From: Cellulomonas composti
Lineage (GTDB): Bacteria > Actinomycetota > Actinomycetes > Actinomycetales > Cellulomonadaceae
Direction of reading: 5' to 3'
NCBI RefSeq assembly: GCF_007990245.1
Contig: NZ_BJWG01000001.1
Span: 186,001-250,000, forward strand
Length of the DNA: 64,000 nucleotides
Under the pieces are notes generated by a model. That model did no database searches. It was not told the origin of the DNA and was given only the letters and a program-made list of their open reading frames with translations. Positions 37,456-47,708 of this stretch are shown here, one piece after another (the stretch's first letter is position 1; each line of letters starts with the position of its first letter). Both the position numbers and the translations under genes were made by a program.

Positions 37456-38070
37456 TCAGGTGCGCCGCTCGTGCCGGCGGGGCTTGAGACGCGCCGGAGC
37501 GTCGTCGGCCGGCACCCACTCGCACGTGAACCAGCCGCGGTAGCCGAACAGGAATCCGAACCTGTGGTTGCGGACCTCGAGGTCGACCTGGAAGACCTGT
37601 GCCTCCTCGTCGTACCGCTCGCGCAGCACCGCGCGCCCGCTGCCGATCATCGGGAAGCGGAACGCGATCGGACCCTCGTAGAAGCGCTGCGCGCCGGTGG
37701 TCAGCACGAGACCGCCCTCGTCGTCGACGTGCAGGTCCAGGTCGACCGCGAGGTGCTGGTGCGTGCCGAGGTAGTCGACGACGCCGCGCTCGCTGCGGAT
37801 CATCGTCGCGTCGAACCGGCGGGCGTGACCAAGAAAGTCGTAGGAGCGCACGAAGGTGACCGTCTCGCGGCCCAGTGGGTCGGTGTACGGGTAGTTCTCG
37901 ATCACGAAGGGGATGTCCGTGCCGACGTCCGGGACCAGGATGTTGCGCAGCCGACCGAGCTGCACGAACGGCACCGTCCACCAGGGGCCGCGACGCACCG
38001 AGGTCATCACGCCGCGCCCGACGCACGCCACGGCGGAGTCGAGCCCGACCGAGAACCGCCGCTGCATCAT
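37456..38070 (-). CDS. DUF4166 family protein with an apparent 5' frameshift
   Basis: A 204-residue open frame of the DUF4166 family, unknown function, with FVRSYDFLGHARRFDATMI and the characteristic FGFLFGYRGWFTCEW near the end. The intact gene appears to begin at a GTG at 38125, which overlaps the stop of the preceding SRPBCC gene by four bases and reads SSIFQEAMGA. The rest of the family start, EFERLHP followed by MMQRRFSVGL, is in another frame. One extra G at 38091-38092 explains the break. Either a real frameshift, which would leave only the ATG at 38070, or a sequencing error. Confidence 0.8.
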   Translation of the reverse strand: MMQRRFSVGLDSAVACVGRGVMTSVRRGPWWTVPFVQLGRLRNILVPDVGTDIPFVIENYPYTDPLGRETVTFVRSYDFLGHARRFDATMIRSERGVVDYLGTHQHLAVDLDLHVDDEGGLVLTTGAQRFYEGPIAFRFPMIGSGRAVLRERYDEEAQVFQVDLEVRNHRFGFLFGYRGWFTCEWVPADDAPARLKPRRHERRT

Positions 38071-38121
38071 CGGGTGCAGGCGCTCGAACTCCGGCGCCCA
38101 TCGCCTCCTGGAAGATCGAGC

Positions 38122-38757
38122 TCACGGCGCCCGCTCCGCGTGGGGTGCGGCGAGCGCGTCGAGCGTCGTGGGCGCATCCAGCAGGTGGTCGTCGCGACGA
38201 CGACCGCCGCGCGGGGCGCGCAAGCAGCGCGACGCACGCGGTCGCTCCGGCCGCCAGAACCACAGCACGCTGCGCAGGGGCCATCGCTCGGGCGGTTCGT
38301 CGCGCTCCGCCCAGATGCGCAACCGGTCGAAGCTCCAGGCGGTCGCCCAGCCCAGCGCCGGGCGTGCGACGCGGTCCAGCAGCGAACCCCAGCCGGGGGC
38401 GAAGTCGTAGCCGGTGATGAAGCGGACGCCGGCGCCGTCCGGGACGTAGCGCCAGTAGCCGCGCCCGGAGCGGATCGGGGACCAGCGGTCGGCGGTCGCG
38501 AACCGCAGCGCGGACGTGCGGGTACCGTCGGGGCGGGCCTGCTCACCGATGCTGATGCCGTCGCCGCGGACGGTGCGCAGCGGCACCCGCCGTTCGTAGG
38601 TGAAGCGCGCGGCACCGTCGTCGTCGGGCACCTCCGGGACGATGCGCGAGAACCGCACGTCCCAGCGCACGTGCTGCACCGGGTCCTGCGTGCGCGCCCA
38701 CACGACGTCGAGCGGCGCCCTGACGTGCGTCTCGACGTAGATCCCGCGGCTCGCCAC
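38122..38757 (-). CDS. SRPBCC (START-like) domain protein
   Basis: A 211-residue protein with a START/polyketide-cyclase-type ligand-binding fold: GIYVETHVRAPLDVVWARTQ, then DVRFSRIVPEVPDDDG and a YDFAPGWGSLLDRVARPALG helix. The C-terminal 35 residues are Arg-rich. The GTG start follows TACCCT by 6 bases. The next gene (DUF4166) should be translated with it through a GTGA overlap. DUF4166 proteins and SRPBCC proteins often lie together; the role is unknown. Confidence 0.82.
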   Translation of the reverse strand: MASRGIYVETHVRAPLDVVWARTQDPVQHVRWDVRFSRIVPEVPDDDGAARFTYERRVPLRTVRGDGISIGEQARPDGTRTSALRFATADRWSPIRSGRGYWRYVPDGAGVRFITGYDFAPGWGSLLDRVARPALGWATAWSFDRLRIWAERDEPPERWPLRSVLWFWRPERPRASRCLRAPRGGRRRDDHLLDAPTTLDALAAPHAERAP

Positions 38758-38763
38758 GGGCCC

Positions 38764-38769
38764 AGGGTA
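38764..38769 (-). promoter_or_regulatory. Leaderless -10 box of the SRPBCC gene
   Basis: TACCCT on the minus strand ends 6 bases before the GTG at 38757. Confidence 0.55.
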
Positions 38770-38847
38770 GGGGGCGGCGCCCGCACCTACCGCTACGACT
38801 CCCGCCCGGGCTGCGCCGTGTCGGAGGGACGTGGCAGCATCGCCGGG

Positions 38848-39294
38848 GTGAGCGGGGACGTCGACGAGCAGCGGCTGCGGGATCTCGCGCGCCTGCGGCG
38901 CGTGCGGGACCGGATGGACCGCGAGTACGCCCGGCCGCTGGACGTGGAGGCGTTGGCGCGCGGTGTGCACATGTCCGCCGGGCACCTGAGCCGCGAGTTC
39001 AAACGGGCCTACGGCGAGTCGCCGTACTCCTACCTGATGACGCGGCGGATCGAACGGGCGATGGCGCTGCTGCGGCGGGGGGACCTGAGCGTGACCGAGG
39101 TGTGCTTCGCGGTCGGGTGCTCGTCGCTGGGCACGTTCAGCACGCGCTTCACCGAGCTGGTGGGCGTGCCCCCGAGCACCTATCGGCGACTGTCGGCGTC
39201 GGGCGCTCCGGAGATGCCGTCGTGCGTCACCAGGCAGGTCACGCGACCCGTCAGGAATCGAGAAGCACGCCCCGACCGGGCGCGCCTAACGTGA
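38848..39294 (+). CDS. AraC-family regulator, copy 2
   Basis: A 148-residue double helix-turn-helix protein (LDVEALARGVHMSAGHLSRE and VTEVCFAVGCSSLGTFSTRF), very similar to copy 1 and likewise without a ligand domain. A CAGCAT hexamer ends 7 bases before the GTG. The stop is 5 bases before the VOC gene start, so the pair forms a unit. Together with the opposite pair it flanks the SRPBCC/DUF4166 genes in inverted orientation. Confidence 0.88.
   Translation: MSGDVDEQRLRDLARLRRVRDRMDREYARPLDVEALARGVHMSAGHLSREFKRAYGESPYSYLMTRRIERAMALLRRGDLSVTEVCFAVGCSSLGTFSTRFTELVGVPPSTYRRLSASGAPEMPSCVTRQVTRPVRNREARPDRARLT
39287..39292 (+). promoter_or_regulatory. Leaderless -10 box of VOC copy 2
   Basis: TAACGT, inside the last codons of AraC copy 2, ends 7 bases before the VOC ATG at 39300. 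Confidence 0.45.
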
Positions 39295-39299
39295 CGCCC

Positions 39300-39710
39300 A
39301 TGAACATCACCATCCACTACGCCTTCCTGCCGCACACGGACGCGGACGCCGCGCTGGCGTTCTACCGCGACACCCTGGGCTTCGAGCTGCGCAACGACGT
39401 CGGCTACGGCGGCATGCGGTGGCTCACGGTCGGCCCGGCCGGCCAGCCGCAGACGTCGATCGTCCTGCACCCGCCGGCCGCCGACCCGGGCATCACCGAC
39501 GACGAGCGCCGCACGATCCTCGAGCTCATCGCCAAGGGGACCTACGCCTCGCTGACCCTGGCCACCGACGACCTCGACGCGACGTTCGAGAAGCTCGCGG
39601 CGAGCGGCGCCGAGGTGGTTCAGGAGCCGACCGACCAGCCGTACGGTGTGCGCGACTGCGCGTTCCGGGACCCGACCGGCAACCTGCTGCGCATCAACCA
39701 GACCACCTGA
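39300..39710 (+). CDS. VOC (glyoxalase/bleomycin-resistance fold) protein, copy 2
   Basis: A 136-residue vicinal-oxygen-chelate protein with AFLPHTDADAALAFYRDTLG and TDDLDATFEKLAASGAEVV, ending QEPTDQPYGVRDCAFRDPTG. Same length and same C-terminal signature as copy 1. Immediately follows AraC copy 2 and precedes a UvrA-like ATPase by 31 bases. No metal-ligand set typical of true glyoxalase I is obvious, so a binding or sequestration role is as likely as catalysis. Confidence 0.88.
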   Translation: MNITIHYAFLPHTDADAALAFYRDTLGFELRNDVGYGGMRWLTVGPAGQPQTSIVLHPPAADPGITDDERRTILELIAKGTYASLTLATDDLDATFEKLAASGAEVVQEPTDQPYGVRDCAFRDPTGNLLRINQTT

Positions 39711-39741
39711 CCAACCGCCTGATCGACGGACGGGATCGCCT

Positions 39742-42127
<2,386 letters not shown>

Positions 42128-42135
<8 letters not shown>

Positions 42136-42616
42136 TCCCGGGGGCGCCCGGGCGGACCATGCGGAGCTCGTGGACGCCGTGATCGACCTTCGTGGTGCCG
42201 TCGGGCACGAAGCCGTGCTTGCGGTAGAACGCCTGGGCGCGCGGGTTCGGGTCGGCGACCCACAGGCCCGCCGACGCCCGCGGATCCAGCACCGCAGCCA
42301 GCAGCGCCGATCCGGCGCCCGAGCCGTGGTACGCCACGTACGTGTACAGCGCGTACAGCTGCTGCGCCCACGCGGCATCCTCGTCGGACGGCGGACCGGC
42401 CAGCGCGAGACCGACGATCGTGCCGTCCACCTCGGCGACAGCCGAGACCCGGTCGCGGTACCGCTCATCCGCGATGACCGCTGTCCAGAAGTGCTCGCGA
42501 CGCTTGCTAGAGGAGCCGCGGCCGACCGGCGGCTCACGACGGTCAGTTGGAGCGGCAACTGATACCGCTCCCACATCAGATGCAACACGTACCGGTTGTG
42601 CGCCGATAATGTGCAT
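42128..42616 (-). pseudogene. GNAT acetyltransferase with missing N-terminal region
   Basis: From about residue 39 (RREHFWTAVIADERYRDR) this 162-residue frame is a normal GNAT, with QQLYALYTYVAYHGSGAGSA (acetyl-CoA loop) and LWVADPNPRAQAFYRKHGF. The first ~38 residues (MHIIGAQPVRVASDVGAVS...) do not look like the usual N-terminal strand and helix, and the usual ~50 residues before RREHFW are absent. I read it as a 5'-truncated gene joined to unrelated sequence; it might still be expressed as a short protein. Its end overlaps the UvrA-like gene end by 8 bases. Confidence 0.55.
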
Positions 42617-42620
42617 TATG
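42544..42620. promoter_or_regulatory. Less GC-rich stretch with two inverted repeats and a leaderless promoter pattern
   Basis: CAGTTG-N6-CAACTG (42544-42561) and ATAATG-TG-CATTAT (42606-42619) are perfect inverted repeats. On the plus strand GATAAT (42605-42610) ends 7 bases before an ATG at 42618 that opens a 30-codon frame (MTIYRRRRPQPAS), ending at 42710. This could be the autoregulated start of a regulator gene whose body was lost. Speculative. Confidence 0.35.
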
Positions 42621-42691
42621 ACAATCTACCGACGTCGGCGGCCGCAGCCGGCGTCGGACGGTGATCGCCGCGGATCTCCCCCCGCGAGCGA

Positions 42692-43180
42692 CTACAGCGT
42701 GAGGACGTAGCGCTCCTCGGTGATGTCCGGGTCGCGCGGCAGGGCCATGCGCTCGCCGGTGCGGGTGAAGCCGGAGCGGACGTACAGGTCGCCGGCGGCG
42801 TTGTTGCCGTCGACGAGCCACAGCGACATCGTCCGCACACCCTCCGCGCGGGCGGCGCGTTTGGCCGCGTCGAGCAAGTTCCAGCCGACGCCGATCCGCC
42901 GCGACTCGGGCGCGACCCACAGACTCACGATGTGCCTGTCGTCGACCGGTGAACCCGGCTCCTGGAGCATCGAGACCAGGCCCCGCACGATCCCGTCGTC
43001 GTCGATCGCGAGCCACGTGGGCACGGTGCGCACGCGCATGCGCCAGTGCGACTCCTTGAAACGCTCCTCGCGCGCGATGGATGAGCCGAAGGCCGTCGGG
43101 TCCTCGCGCAGCGCACGTAGGCGCGCCTCTCGGACCTGCGTCCAGTCGTCCTCACCTGCGCGCGTGATCTGCACGCCCAC
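42692..43180 (-). CDS. GNAT family N-acetyltransferase
   Basis: A complete GNAT of 162 residues with the usual order: VQITRAGEDDWTQVREARLR, AFGSSIAREERFKESHW, then SLWVAPESRRIGVGWNLL (acetyl-CoA binding) and LWLVDGNNAAGDLYVRSGF. I chose the GTG at 43180, which fits the family start; a longer frame to 43258 would add an unconserved 26 residues. Acceptor substrate unknown. Same strand as the truncated GNAT next to it, but not a close copy. Confidence 0.85.
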   Translation of the reverse strand: MGVQITRAGEDDWTQVREARLRALREDPTAFGSSIAREERFKESHWRMRVRTVPTWLAIDDDGIVRGLVSMLQEPGSPVDDRHIVSLWVAPESRRIGVGWNLLDAAKRAARAEGVRTMSLWLVDGNNAAGDLYVRSGFTRTGERMALPRDPDITEERYVLTL

Positions 43181-43279
43181 AGGATGCCCTATCGCCCGGT
43201 GCGCGTCCTGCACACCACGCCCGAGTGACGCGCTGACTTGCACAGTTGCCTTCGTCACTCGCCGGACGCGGACGTGCTC

Positions 43280-44053
43280 TCAGTCCGACGAGGGCGCTCC
43301 CCCGTGCCCCTGCGGGTCGGGGACGCTGCGGGCCACGTCGGCGATCTCCTCCTCGGGGCGGGGCGGCACCGTCTCGTCGTACTCGAGCTCCGGGACGTCG
43401 TCGTGCGGGTCGTGGGTGCCCGGCAGGGCGACGCGTTCGCCGACGGCGGGTGTCACGAGCTCGCCGCCCGCCAGGGCCAGCAGGCGGCGGGACAGCGCCT
43501 GGCCGCGCTCGTTCAGCAAACCGTCGTGGATCGGCATCACACGTCGCGGCGCCACGGACCGCGCCCAGTCGATCGCCTCCCCCAGCCGCAGCCACGGCCC
43601 CGAGACCGGGACGAGCAACAGGTCCACGTCCGCCGAGACGGCGGCGAACCCGTCGCCCGGGTGGAGCATGCCGCCGACGAGGTAGCCGACGTTCGCGATT
43701 CCCGGCACATCGGCGTGCACGACGGCGTGCCGCTCCCCCATCACCCGGACGGTGAACCCCGCGACGTCGATCGTGTCGCCTGAGGCAACGACCGTGAGCC
43801 GGTCGGCGGGCGCTCCCGCGGCGGCGACGAGCTCGACGACCGCGGCGGTGGACCACAGCCTTGCTCCACCCGTGACGGCCGCGGCGACCGGCTCCACGTC
43901 GACGTGGTCGACGTGCTCGTGGGTGACGAGGATCGCCTCGGCACCCGCCAACGCGGACGCCGAGTCCGAGAACGCACCCGGGTCGATCACCAGGGCTCCC
44001 CCGGGTCCGTCGAGCCGTACGCAGGAGTGCCCCCACCAGGTCATCGTCGTCAT
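43280..44053 (-). CDS. Metallo-beta-lactamase-fold hydrolase
   Basis: A 257-residue MBL-fold protein of the UPF0173/UlaG-like type: TWWGHSCVRLDGPGGALVID at the start, the metal motif LVTHEHVDHVDVEPV (about residue 55), MGERHAVVHADVPGI and the final histidine segment RRVMPIHDGLLNERG. The C-terminal 40 residues are acidic and Pro-rich. The ATG is preceded by CAAGAT with 6 bases between, the relaxed leaderless pattern. It is divergent from the ParA-like gene. Substrate unknown. Confidence 0.87.
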   Translation of the reverse strand: MTTMTWWGHSCVRLDGPGGALVIDPGAFSDSASALAGAEAILVTHEHVDHVDVEPVAAAVTGGARLWSTAAVVELVAAAGAPADRLTVVASGDTIDVAGFTVRVMGERHAVVHADVPGIANVGYLVGGMLHPGDGFAAVSADVDLLLVPVSGPWLRLGEAIDWARSVAPRRVMPIHDGLLNERGQALSRRLLALAGGELVTPAVGERVALPGTHDPHDDVPELEYDETVPPRPEEEIADVARSVPDPQGHGGAPSSD

Positions 44054-44163
44054 GGCGCCATCTTGCTCCGGCCTGCCCGGACAACGCACCTCGACCCCAC
44101 GCGGACGGGACGGACTCGGTGCCGTCGACCTGGCGCGATGCCTCGCCGGGCCGTCCGAGCCGG

Positions 44164-44169
44164 TACGGT
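44164..44169 (+). promoter_or_regulatory. Leaderless -10 box of the ParA-like gene
   Basis: TACGGT ends 6 bases before the GTG at 44176. Confidence 0.55.
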
Positions 44170-44175
44170 GGCCGC

Positions 44176-44940
44176 GTGCTCGTGCTCGGTGTGTGCAGCC
44201 TCAAAGGCGGGGTCGGCAAGACCTCGGTGACGCTCGGCCTCGCGTCGGCGGCGCTGGAGCGTGGTGTCCGCACGCTCGTCGTCGACCTCGACCCGCAGGG
44301 TGACGCGACGATGGCGCTCGGCGTGCGACCGATCGCCGGTGACGTCGCCGGCGTGCTCGATGAGCCGGGCGAGGCGAGCGTGCGTGCGGCGACCGTGCCC
44401 AGCTCGTGGGCCGACGAGGGCCTGGACGTGCTCGCCGGCTCCGAGCGCAGCGCCCTGCACGACCGACTCGACGACCATGACGTCGACCGCCTGCGGTTCG
44501 CGTTGTCGTGGGTGCAGGCCTACGACCTCGTGCTGGTCGACTGCCCGCCCTCGCTCGGTGGTCTGACCCGGACGGGCCTGACGGCGTGCGACCGCGCGAT
44601 GGTCGTGACCGAGCCCGGGCTGTTCGCCGTGATGGCCGTCGGCCGCGCGATGCGCACGATCGACGAGCTGCGCCGTGGCCCGGCCGTGTCGCTGCAGCCG
44701 CTCGGCATCGCGATCAACCGGGTGCGGGCGCGCTCGCTCGAGCAGGCGTACCGGCTCGAGGAGCTGCAGAACCTCTACGGGCCGCTGGTCCTGTCCCCGT
44801 TCGTGCCCGAGCGCGCCGCGTTGCAGCAGGCGCAGGGCGCGGCCCAACCGGTGCACGCATGGCCGGGTGCCGCGGCGGCAGAGCTCTCGCGCACCTTCGA
44901 CCAGCTGCTGGACCGGGCGCTGCGCGCGCCCCGGCGCTGA
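44176..44940 (+). CDS. Orphan ParA/MinD-like ATPase
   Basis: A 254-residue P-loop ATPase of the ParA/Soj class: deviant Walker A SLKGGVGKTSVTLG at residues 8-21, VDLDPQGDATMALGV, and VLVDCPPSLGGLTRTGL. No ParB gene and no parS-like palindromes are nearby, so it is not the chromosomal partition locus. Proteins of this type lie next to the MerR-DUF151-GarA cluster in related actinobacteria; a positioning role is plausible. It converges with merR, with 28 bases between. Confidence 0.85.
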   Translation: MLVLGVCSLKGGVGKTSVTLGLASAALERGVRTLVVDLDPQGDATMALGVRPIAGDVAGVLDEPGEASVRAATVPSSWADEGLDVLAGSERSALHDRLDDHDVDRLRFALSWVQAYDLVLVDCPPSLGGLTRTGLTACDRAMVVTEPGLFAVMAVGRAMRTIDELRRGPAVSLQPLGIAINRVRARSLEQAYRLEELQNLYGPLVLSPFVPERAALQQAQGAAQPVHAWPGAAAAELSRTFDQLLDRALRAPRR

Positions 44941-44968
44941 CCCGACGACCGGCCGCCCGAGCTGAAGG

Positions 44969-45559
44969 TCAGCCTGCGGTGCGGGCGCGACGCCGCAGCG
45001 CCAGCTCGTCCTGTGCGTCGTTCGCGACCGCGGGCGCCTCGGCACCCTCGTCGGCACGCTCCGTGGGCAGCTCGGCGAGTGTGCCCTCGACCTCACGCCA
45101 GACCCGGCCGACCGCGATGCCGAAGACGCCCTGACCGCCCTGCACGAGGTCGATGACCTCGTCGGCGGACGTGCACTCGTAGACCGAGGCGCCGTCGGAC
45201 ATCAGCGTGATCTGTGCCAGGTCGTCGACCCCCCGCTCGCGCAGGTGGCTGACGGCCGTGCGGATCTGCTGCAGCGAGACGCCCGTGTCGAGCAGCCGCT
45301 TGACGACCTTGAGCACCAGGATGTCGCGGAACGAGTACAACCGCTGCGTGCCGGAGCCCGTCGCGGGGCGCACCGTCGGCTCCACCAGACCCGTGCGGGC
45401 CCAGTAGTCGAGCTGGCGGTAGGTGATGCCGGCGGCCCGGCACGCGGTGGGACCGCGGTAGCCGGTCGTGACGTCAAGGTCGGGCAGGTCGTCGTCGAAG
45501 AGGAGGCCCTGAGCGCGCTGCGGGATGCCGGTAGCGTTCTCGGCGCTCTCGTTGGCCAC
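44969..45559 (-). CDS. MerR-family regulator (homologue of the second MerR of the garA cluster)
   Basis: A 196-residue MerR protein with the winged-helix in CRAAGITYRQLDYWARTGLV and RLYSFRDILVLKVVKRLL (about residues 40-90), followed by a helix and a small C-terminal domain (LMSDGASVYECTSADEVIDL). It corresponds by position and type to Rv1830 of M. tuberculosis. GTG at 45559 was chosen because GGAGG lies 5 bases upstream; a GTG at 45571 is possible. Ligand unknown. Confidence 0.88.
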   Translation of the reverse strand: MANESAENATGIPQRAQGLLFDDDLPDLDVTTGYRGPTACRAAGITYRQLDYWARTGLVEPTVRPATGSGTQRLYSFRDILVLKVVKRLLDTGVSLQQIRTAVSHLRERGVDDLAQITLMSDGASVYECTSADEVIDLVQGGQGVFGIAVGRVWREVEGTLAELPTERADEGAEAPAVANDAQDELALRRRARTAG

Positions 45560-45700
45560 GGGGTCCTCCACAGGTCGCGTTCCGGCCGCGGAACCGGTTG
45601 AACACCGTCGCGCCGTCGTCTGCTGCCACGCTAGGCGTGCCGGGCACCCAGCGCAACGACGCTGCGGGCGTGTCGCACCCGGCGAGTCTGAGGTTCGACC

Positions 45701-46252
45701 TCAGGGTGAAGGTTCGTCCTCGTCGCCCTCGCCCGCGGCATCGCCGGCGGCGGGAGGCTCGGTCTCGAAGTCCTCGGGCTGCACCTGGTCCAGGAACTCG
45801 CGGAACGCCTCGACGTCCATCTCCTCAGGTTCCTCGACGATCACGGGCTCGACCTGCACACCGGCGTCCGCGACGACCTCGGCGGAGCACAGGACAGGCG
45901 CCCCCAGTCGTAGCGCGACCGCGATCGCGTCCGACGCGCGGGAGTCGACGTGCGCGCCGTTGCCGAGCTCCAGCTCGGCATGGAACACGCCGTCCTCGAG
46001 GCTCGTGATCACGACGCGACGCAACGTGTCGCCCTCGGCTCGGATGACCTCGCAGAGCAAGTCGTGCGTCATCGGTCGCGGCGGGACCACTCCCTCCTGA
46101 GCCGCGACGATCGCGCCGGCCTCGACCGGCCCGATGAGGATCGGCACCACGAGCTCGCTGATCGCATCGAGCAGGAGCACGACGATCTCGTCGGAGGCCT
46201 GGTGCTGGCGCACGCCGAGGACCTCCACCTGCACGAGCCGCTCGTCGGTCAC
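45701..46252 (-). CDS. DUF151 / bifunctional nuclease family protein
   Basis: A 183-residue DUF151 protein (VLGVRQHQASDEIVVLLLD, PILIGPVEAGAIVAAQEGV, PRPMTHDLLCEVIRAEG, SRASDAIAVALRLGAPV), homologue of Rv1829. Family members in plants have nuclease activity; the bacterial role is unclear. The C-terminal ~45 residues are very acidic. The GTG start is 6 bases after TAGCGT. It sits between ftsR and merR in the conserved garA cluster. Confidence 0.9.
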   Translation of the reverse strand: MTDERLVQVEVLGVRQHQASDEIVVLLLDAISELVVPILIGPVEAGAIVAAQEGVVPPRPMTHDLLCEVIRAEGDTLRRVVITSLEDGVFHAELELGNGAHVDSRASDAIAVALRLGAPVLCSAEVVADAGVQVEPVIVEEPEEMDVEAFREFLDQVQPEDFETEPPAAGDAAGEGDEDEPSP

Positions 46253-46258
46253 AGGTCC

Positions 46259-46264
46259 ACGCTA
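46259..46264 (-). promoter_or_regulatory. Leaderless -10 box of the DUF151 gene
   Basis: TAGCGT on the minus strand ends 6 bases before the GTG at 46252. Confidence 0.55.
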
Positions 46265-46286
46265 CGCATCCGAGCCTGGGTCCGCG

Positions 46287-47069
46287 CTAGGGAGCGACGT
46301 CGGCGACCGCGGCCCGCACGAGCGCGGTGTGCATCCGGGCGCACAGCTCCCCGACCTCGGCCGCCAGCGTCGCGGCGTGCGCACGCGACGACGCGCTGCG
46401 CTGGCCGCGCAGCGGGGCGACCACCTGCTCGACGAGGTCCACCTGCCGCTCGGCGGCCGTACGGAACTGGCGCAGGTGACGCACGTCGATGCCGTGCTCC
46501 GCCAGCGCCCCGGCGGCCGCGACGACCTCGCGCGCCCACGGGTCGAACGACCCGCCCGGCCGCGGCGCAAGCACCCCGGCCTCGACGAGCCGGTCCACCA
46601 GCTCGGGCTCGACGCCCGCCTCGCGCGCGAGCGCGTCCGCCGAGAGCCGCTCCTGCGTACGGTGCACCTCGCCGCCCGAGGCGACCAGCCGCGCCTTGGA
46701 AGCGGGCTCGTCCTCCTCCCCCGCGTCGAGCGCCGCGAGGCGTTCTCCGATCACCTTGAGCGGCATGTAGCGGTCGCGTTGCAGGCGCAGCACGAAGCGC
46801 AGCCGCTCGACGTCCGCCGGTGAGTACTGCCGGTAACCGGCCGGCGTGCGCACCGGCCCGACCAGGCCCTGCTCCTCGAGGAAGCGCAGCTTGGAGGGCG
46901 TCACCGCCGGGAACTCGAGCTGCAGCGTGCCGAGCACGTCGGAGATGCGCATGCTCGCGCGCCGCGAGATCCCCCGCGGCCAAGGCTCGACGGCACCGCC
47001 GGGGACGGCAGCAGCCTCCTCCGGCTCGTCGGGCAGTTCCGAGGCGGCCCGAAGGTCACGAGCGCTCAT
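46287..47069 (-). CDS. ftsR: MerR-family regulator FtsR
   Basis: A 260-residue MerR protein with the DNA-binding domain near residues 40-110 (MRISDVLGTLQLEFPAVTPS, LRFLEEQGLVGPVRTPAGYR), a linker, and a C-terminal helical domain (FRTAAERQVDLVEQVVAPLR). It matches Rv1828 / FtsR, which in Corynebacterium activates ftsZ expression. The first 40 residues are an acidic and Pro-rich extension. An AGGGGA run precedes the ATG. It follows garA by 37 bases and is probably co-transcribed. Confidence 0.88.
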   Translation of the reverse strand: MSARDLRAASELPDEPEEAAAVPGGAVEPWPRGISRRASMRISDVLGTLQLEFPAVTPSKLRFLEEQGLVGPVRTPAGYRQYSPADVERLRFVLRLQRDRYMPLKVIGERLAALDAGEEDEPASKARLVASGGEVHRTQERLSADALAREAGVEPELVDRLVEAGVLAPRPGGSFDPWAREVVAAAGALAEHGIDVRHLRQFRTAAERQVDLVEQVVAPLRGQRSASSRAHAATLAAEVGELCARMHTALVRAAVADVAP

Positions 47070-47106
47070 GCCGTTCCCCTGCGGTCGACCGGGAGGGTCG
47101 TCCCCG

Positions 47107-47562
47107 TCATTCGGCCGGCTCGCGGTGCGGGCTCGGGTGGAAGGTCAGCCGGTACTTCCCGATCTGCACCTCGTCGCCCGAGCGCAGCACGATCTGGTCG
47201 ATGCGCGCGCGGTTGACGTAGGTCCCGTTCAGCGAGCCGATGTCCCGCACGACGAACTGCGTCCCCTCGCGCACGAACTCGGCGTGCTTGCGGGAGACCG
47301 TGACGTCGTCGAGGAAGATGTCCGCGCGCGTCGAACGGCCCGCGACCGTACGGTCGGCGTCGAGCAGGAAACGCGCACCGGCCGACGGACCGCGCTGCAT
47401 CACGAGCAGCGCGGACGTGGGCGGAAGAGCGTGCACGGCCGCCGACTCGTCGGGCGTCAGGCCGACGGGGGCGCCGGACTCGATCTCCACCGGGGCGAGC
47501 TGGCCGAAGTTGATGGTCGTCTCGGGGCCAGGGCTGTAGGCGGCCTCGTCGTCGCTCGTCAT
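47107..47562 (-). CDS. garA: FHA-domain metabolic regulator GarA
   Basis: A 151-residue protein. The N-terminal PGPETTINF (Thr15/Thr16) matches the ETT phosphorylation site used by Ser/Thr kinases; in mycobacteria phosphorylated GarA binds its own FHA domain and no longer inhibits 2-oxoglutarate dehydrogenase. The FHA domain (about residues 55-140) has the expected TVAGRSTRADIFLDD, SRKHAEFV and IGSLNGTYVN. ATG at 47562 follows AGGAGGGG; a TAGGGT at 47618-47613 could be its -10 box. The neighbouring gcvH of mycobacteria is absent. Confidence 0.93.
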   Translation of the reverse strand: MTSDDEAAYSPGPETTINFGQLAPVEIESGAPVGLTPDESAAVHALPPTSALLVMQRGPSAGARFLLDADRTVAGRSTRADIFLDDVTVSRKHAEFVREGTQFVVRDIGSLNGTYVNRARIDQIVLRSGDEVQIGKYRLTFHPSPHREPAE

Positions 47563-47612
47563 CGCCCCTCCTGCACAAGGTCCCCGGCGCGCCCGCGCGT
47601 GCCGTTCTGCCC

Positions 47613-47618
47613 ACCCTA
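47613..47618 (-). promoter_or_regulatory. Candidate -10 box of the garA promoter
   Basis: TAGGGT on the minus strand, giving a leader of about 45 bases that carries the AGGAGGGG ribosome site. Confidence 0.4.
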
Positions 47619-47708
47619 TGCGGACCTACGGCCCGCGCACACCCCAGCCTGCGCGTGCCGCGGGCGAAGTCGCCGCACGCGGTGGACCGAGTGGGTGAAA
47701 CGTCCGGT

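Noticed and set aside
43181..43258. Upstream extension of the intact GNAT to a start at 43258
   Set aside because: The added 26 residues do not fit the GNAT family start, which begins at VQITRAGEDD right after the chosen GTG.
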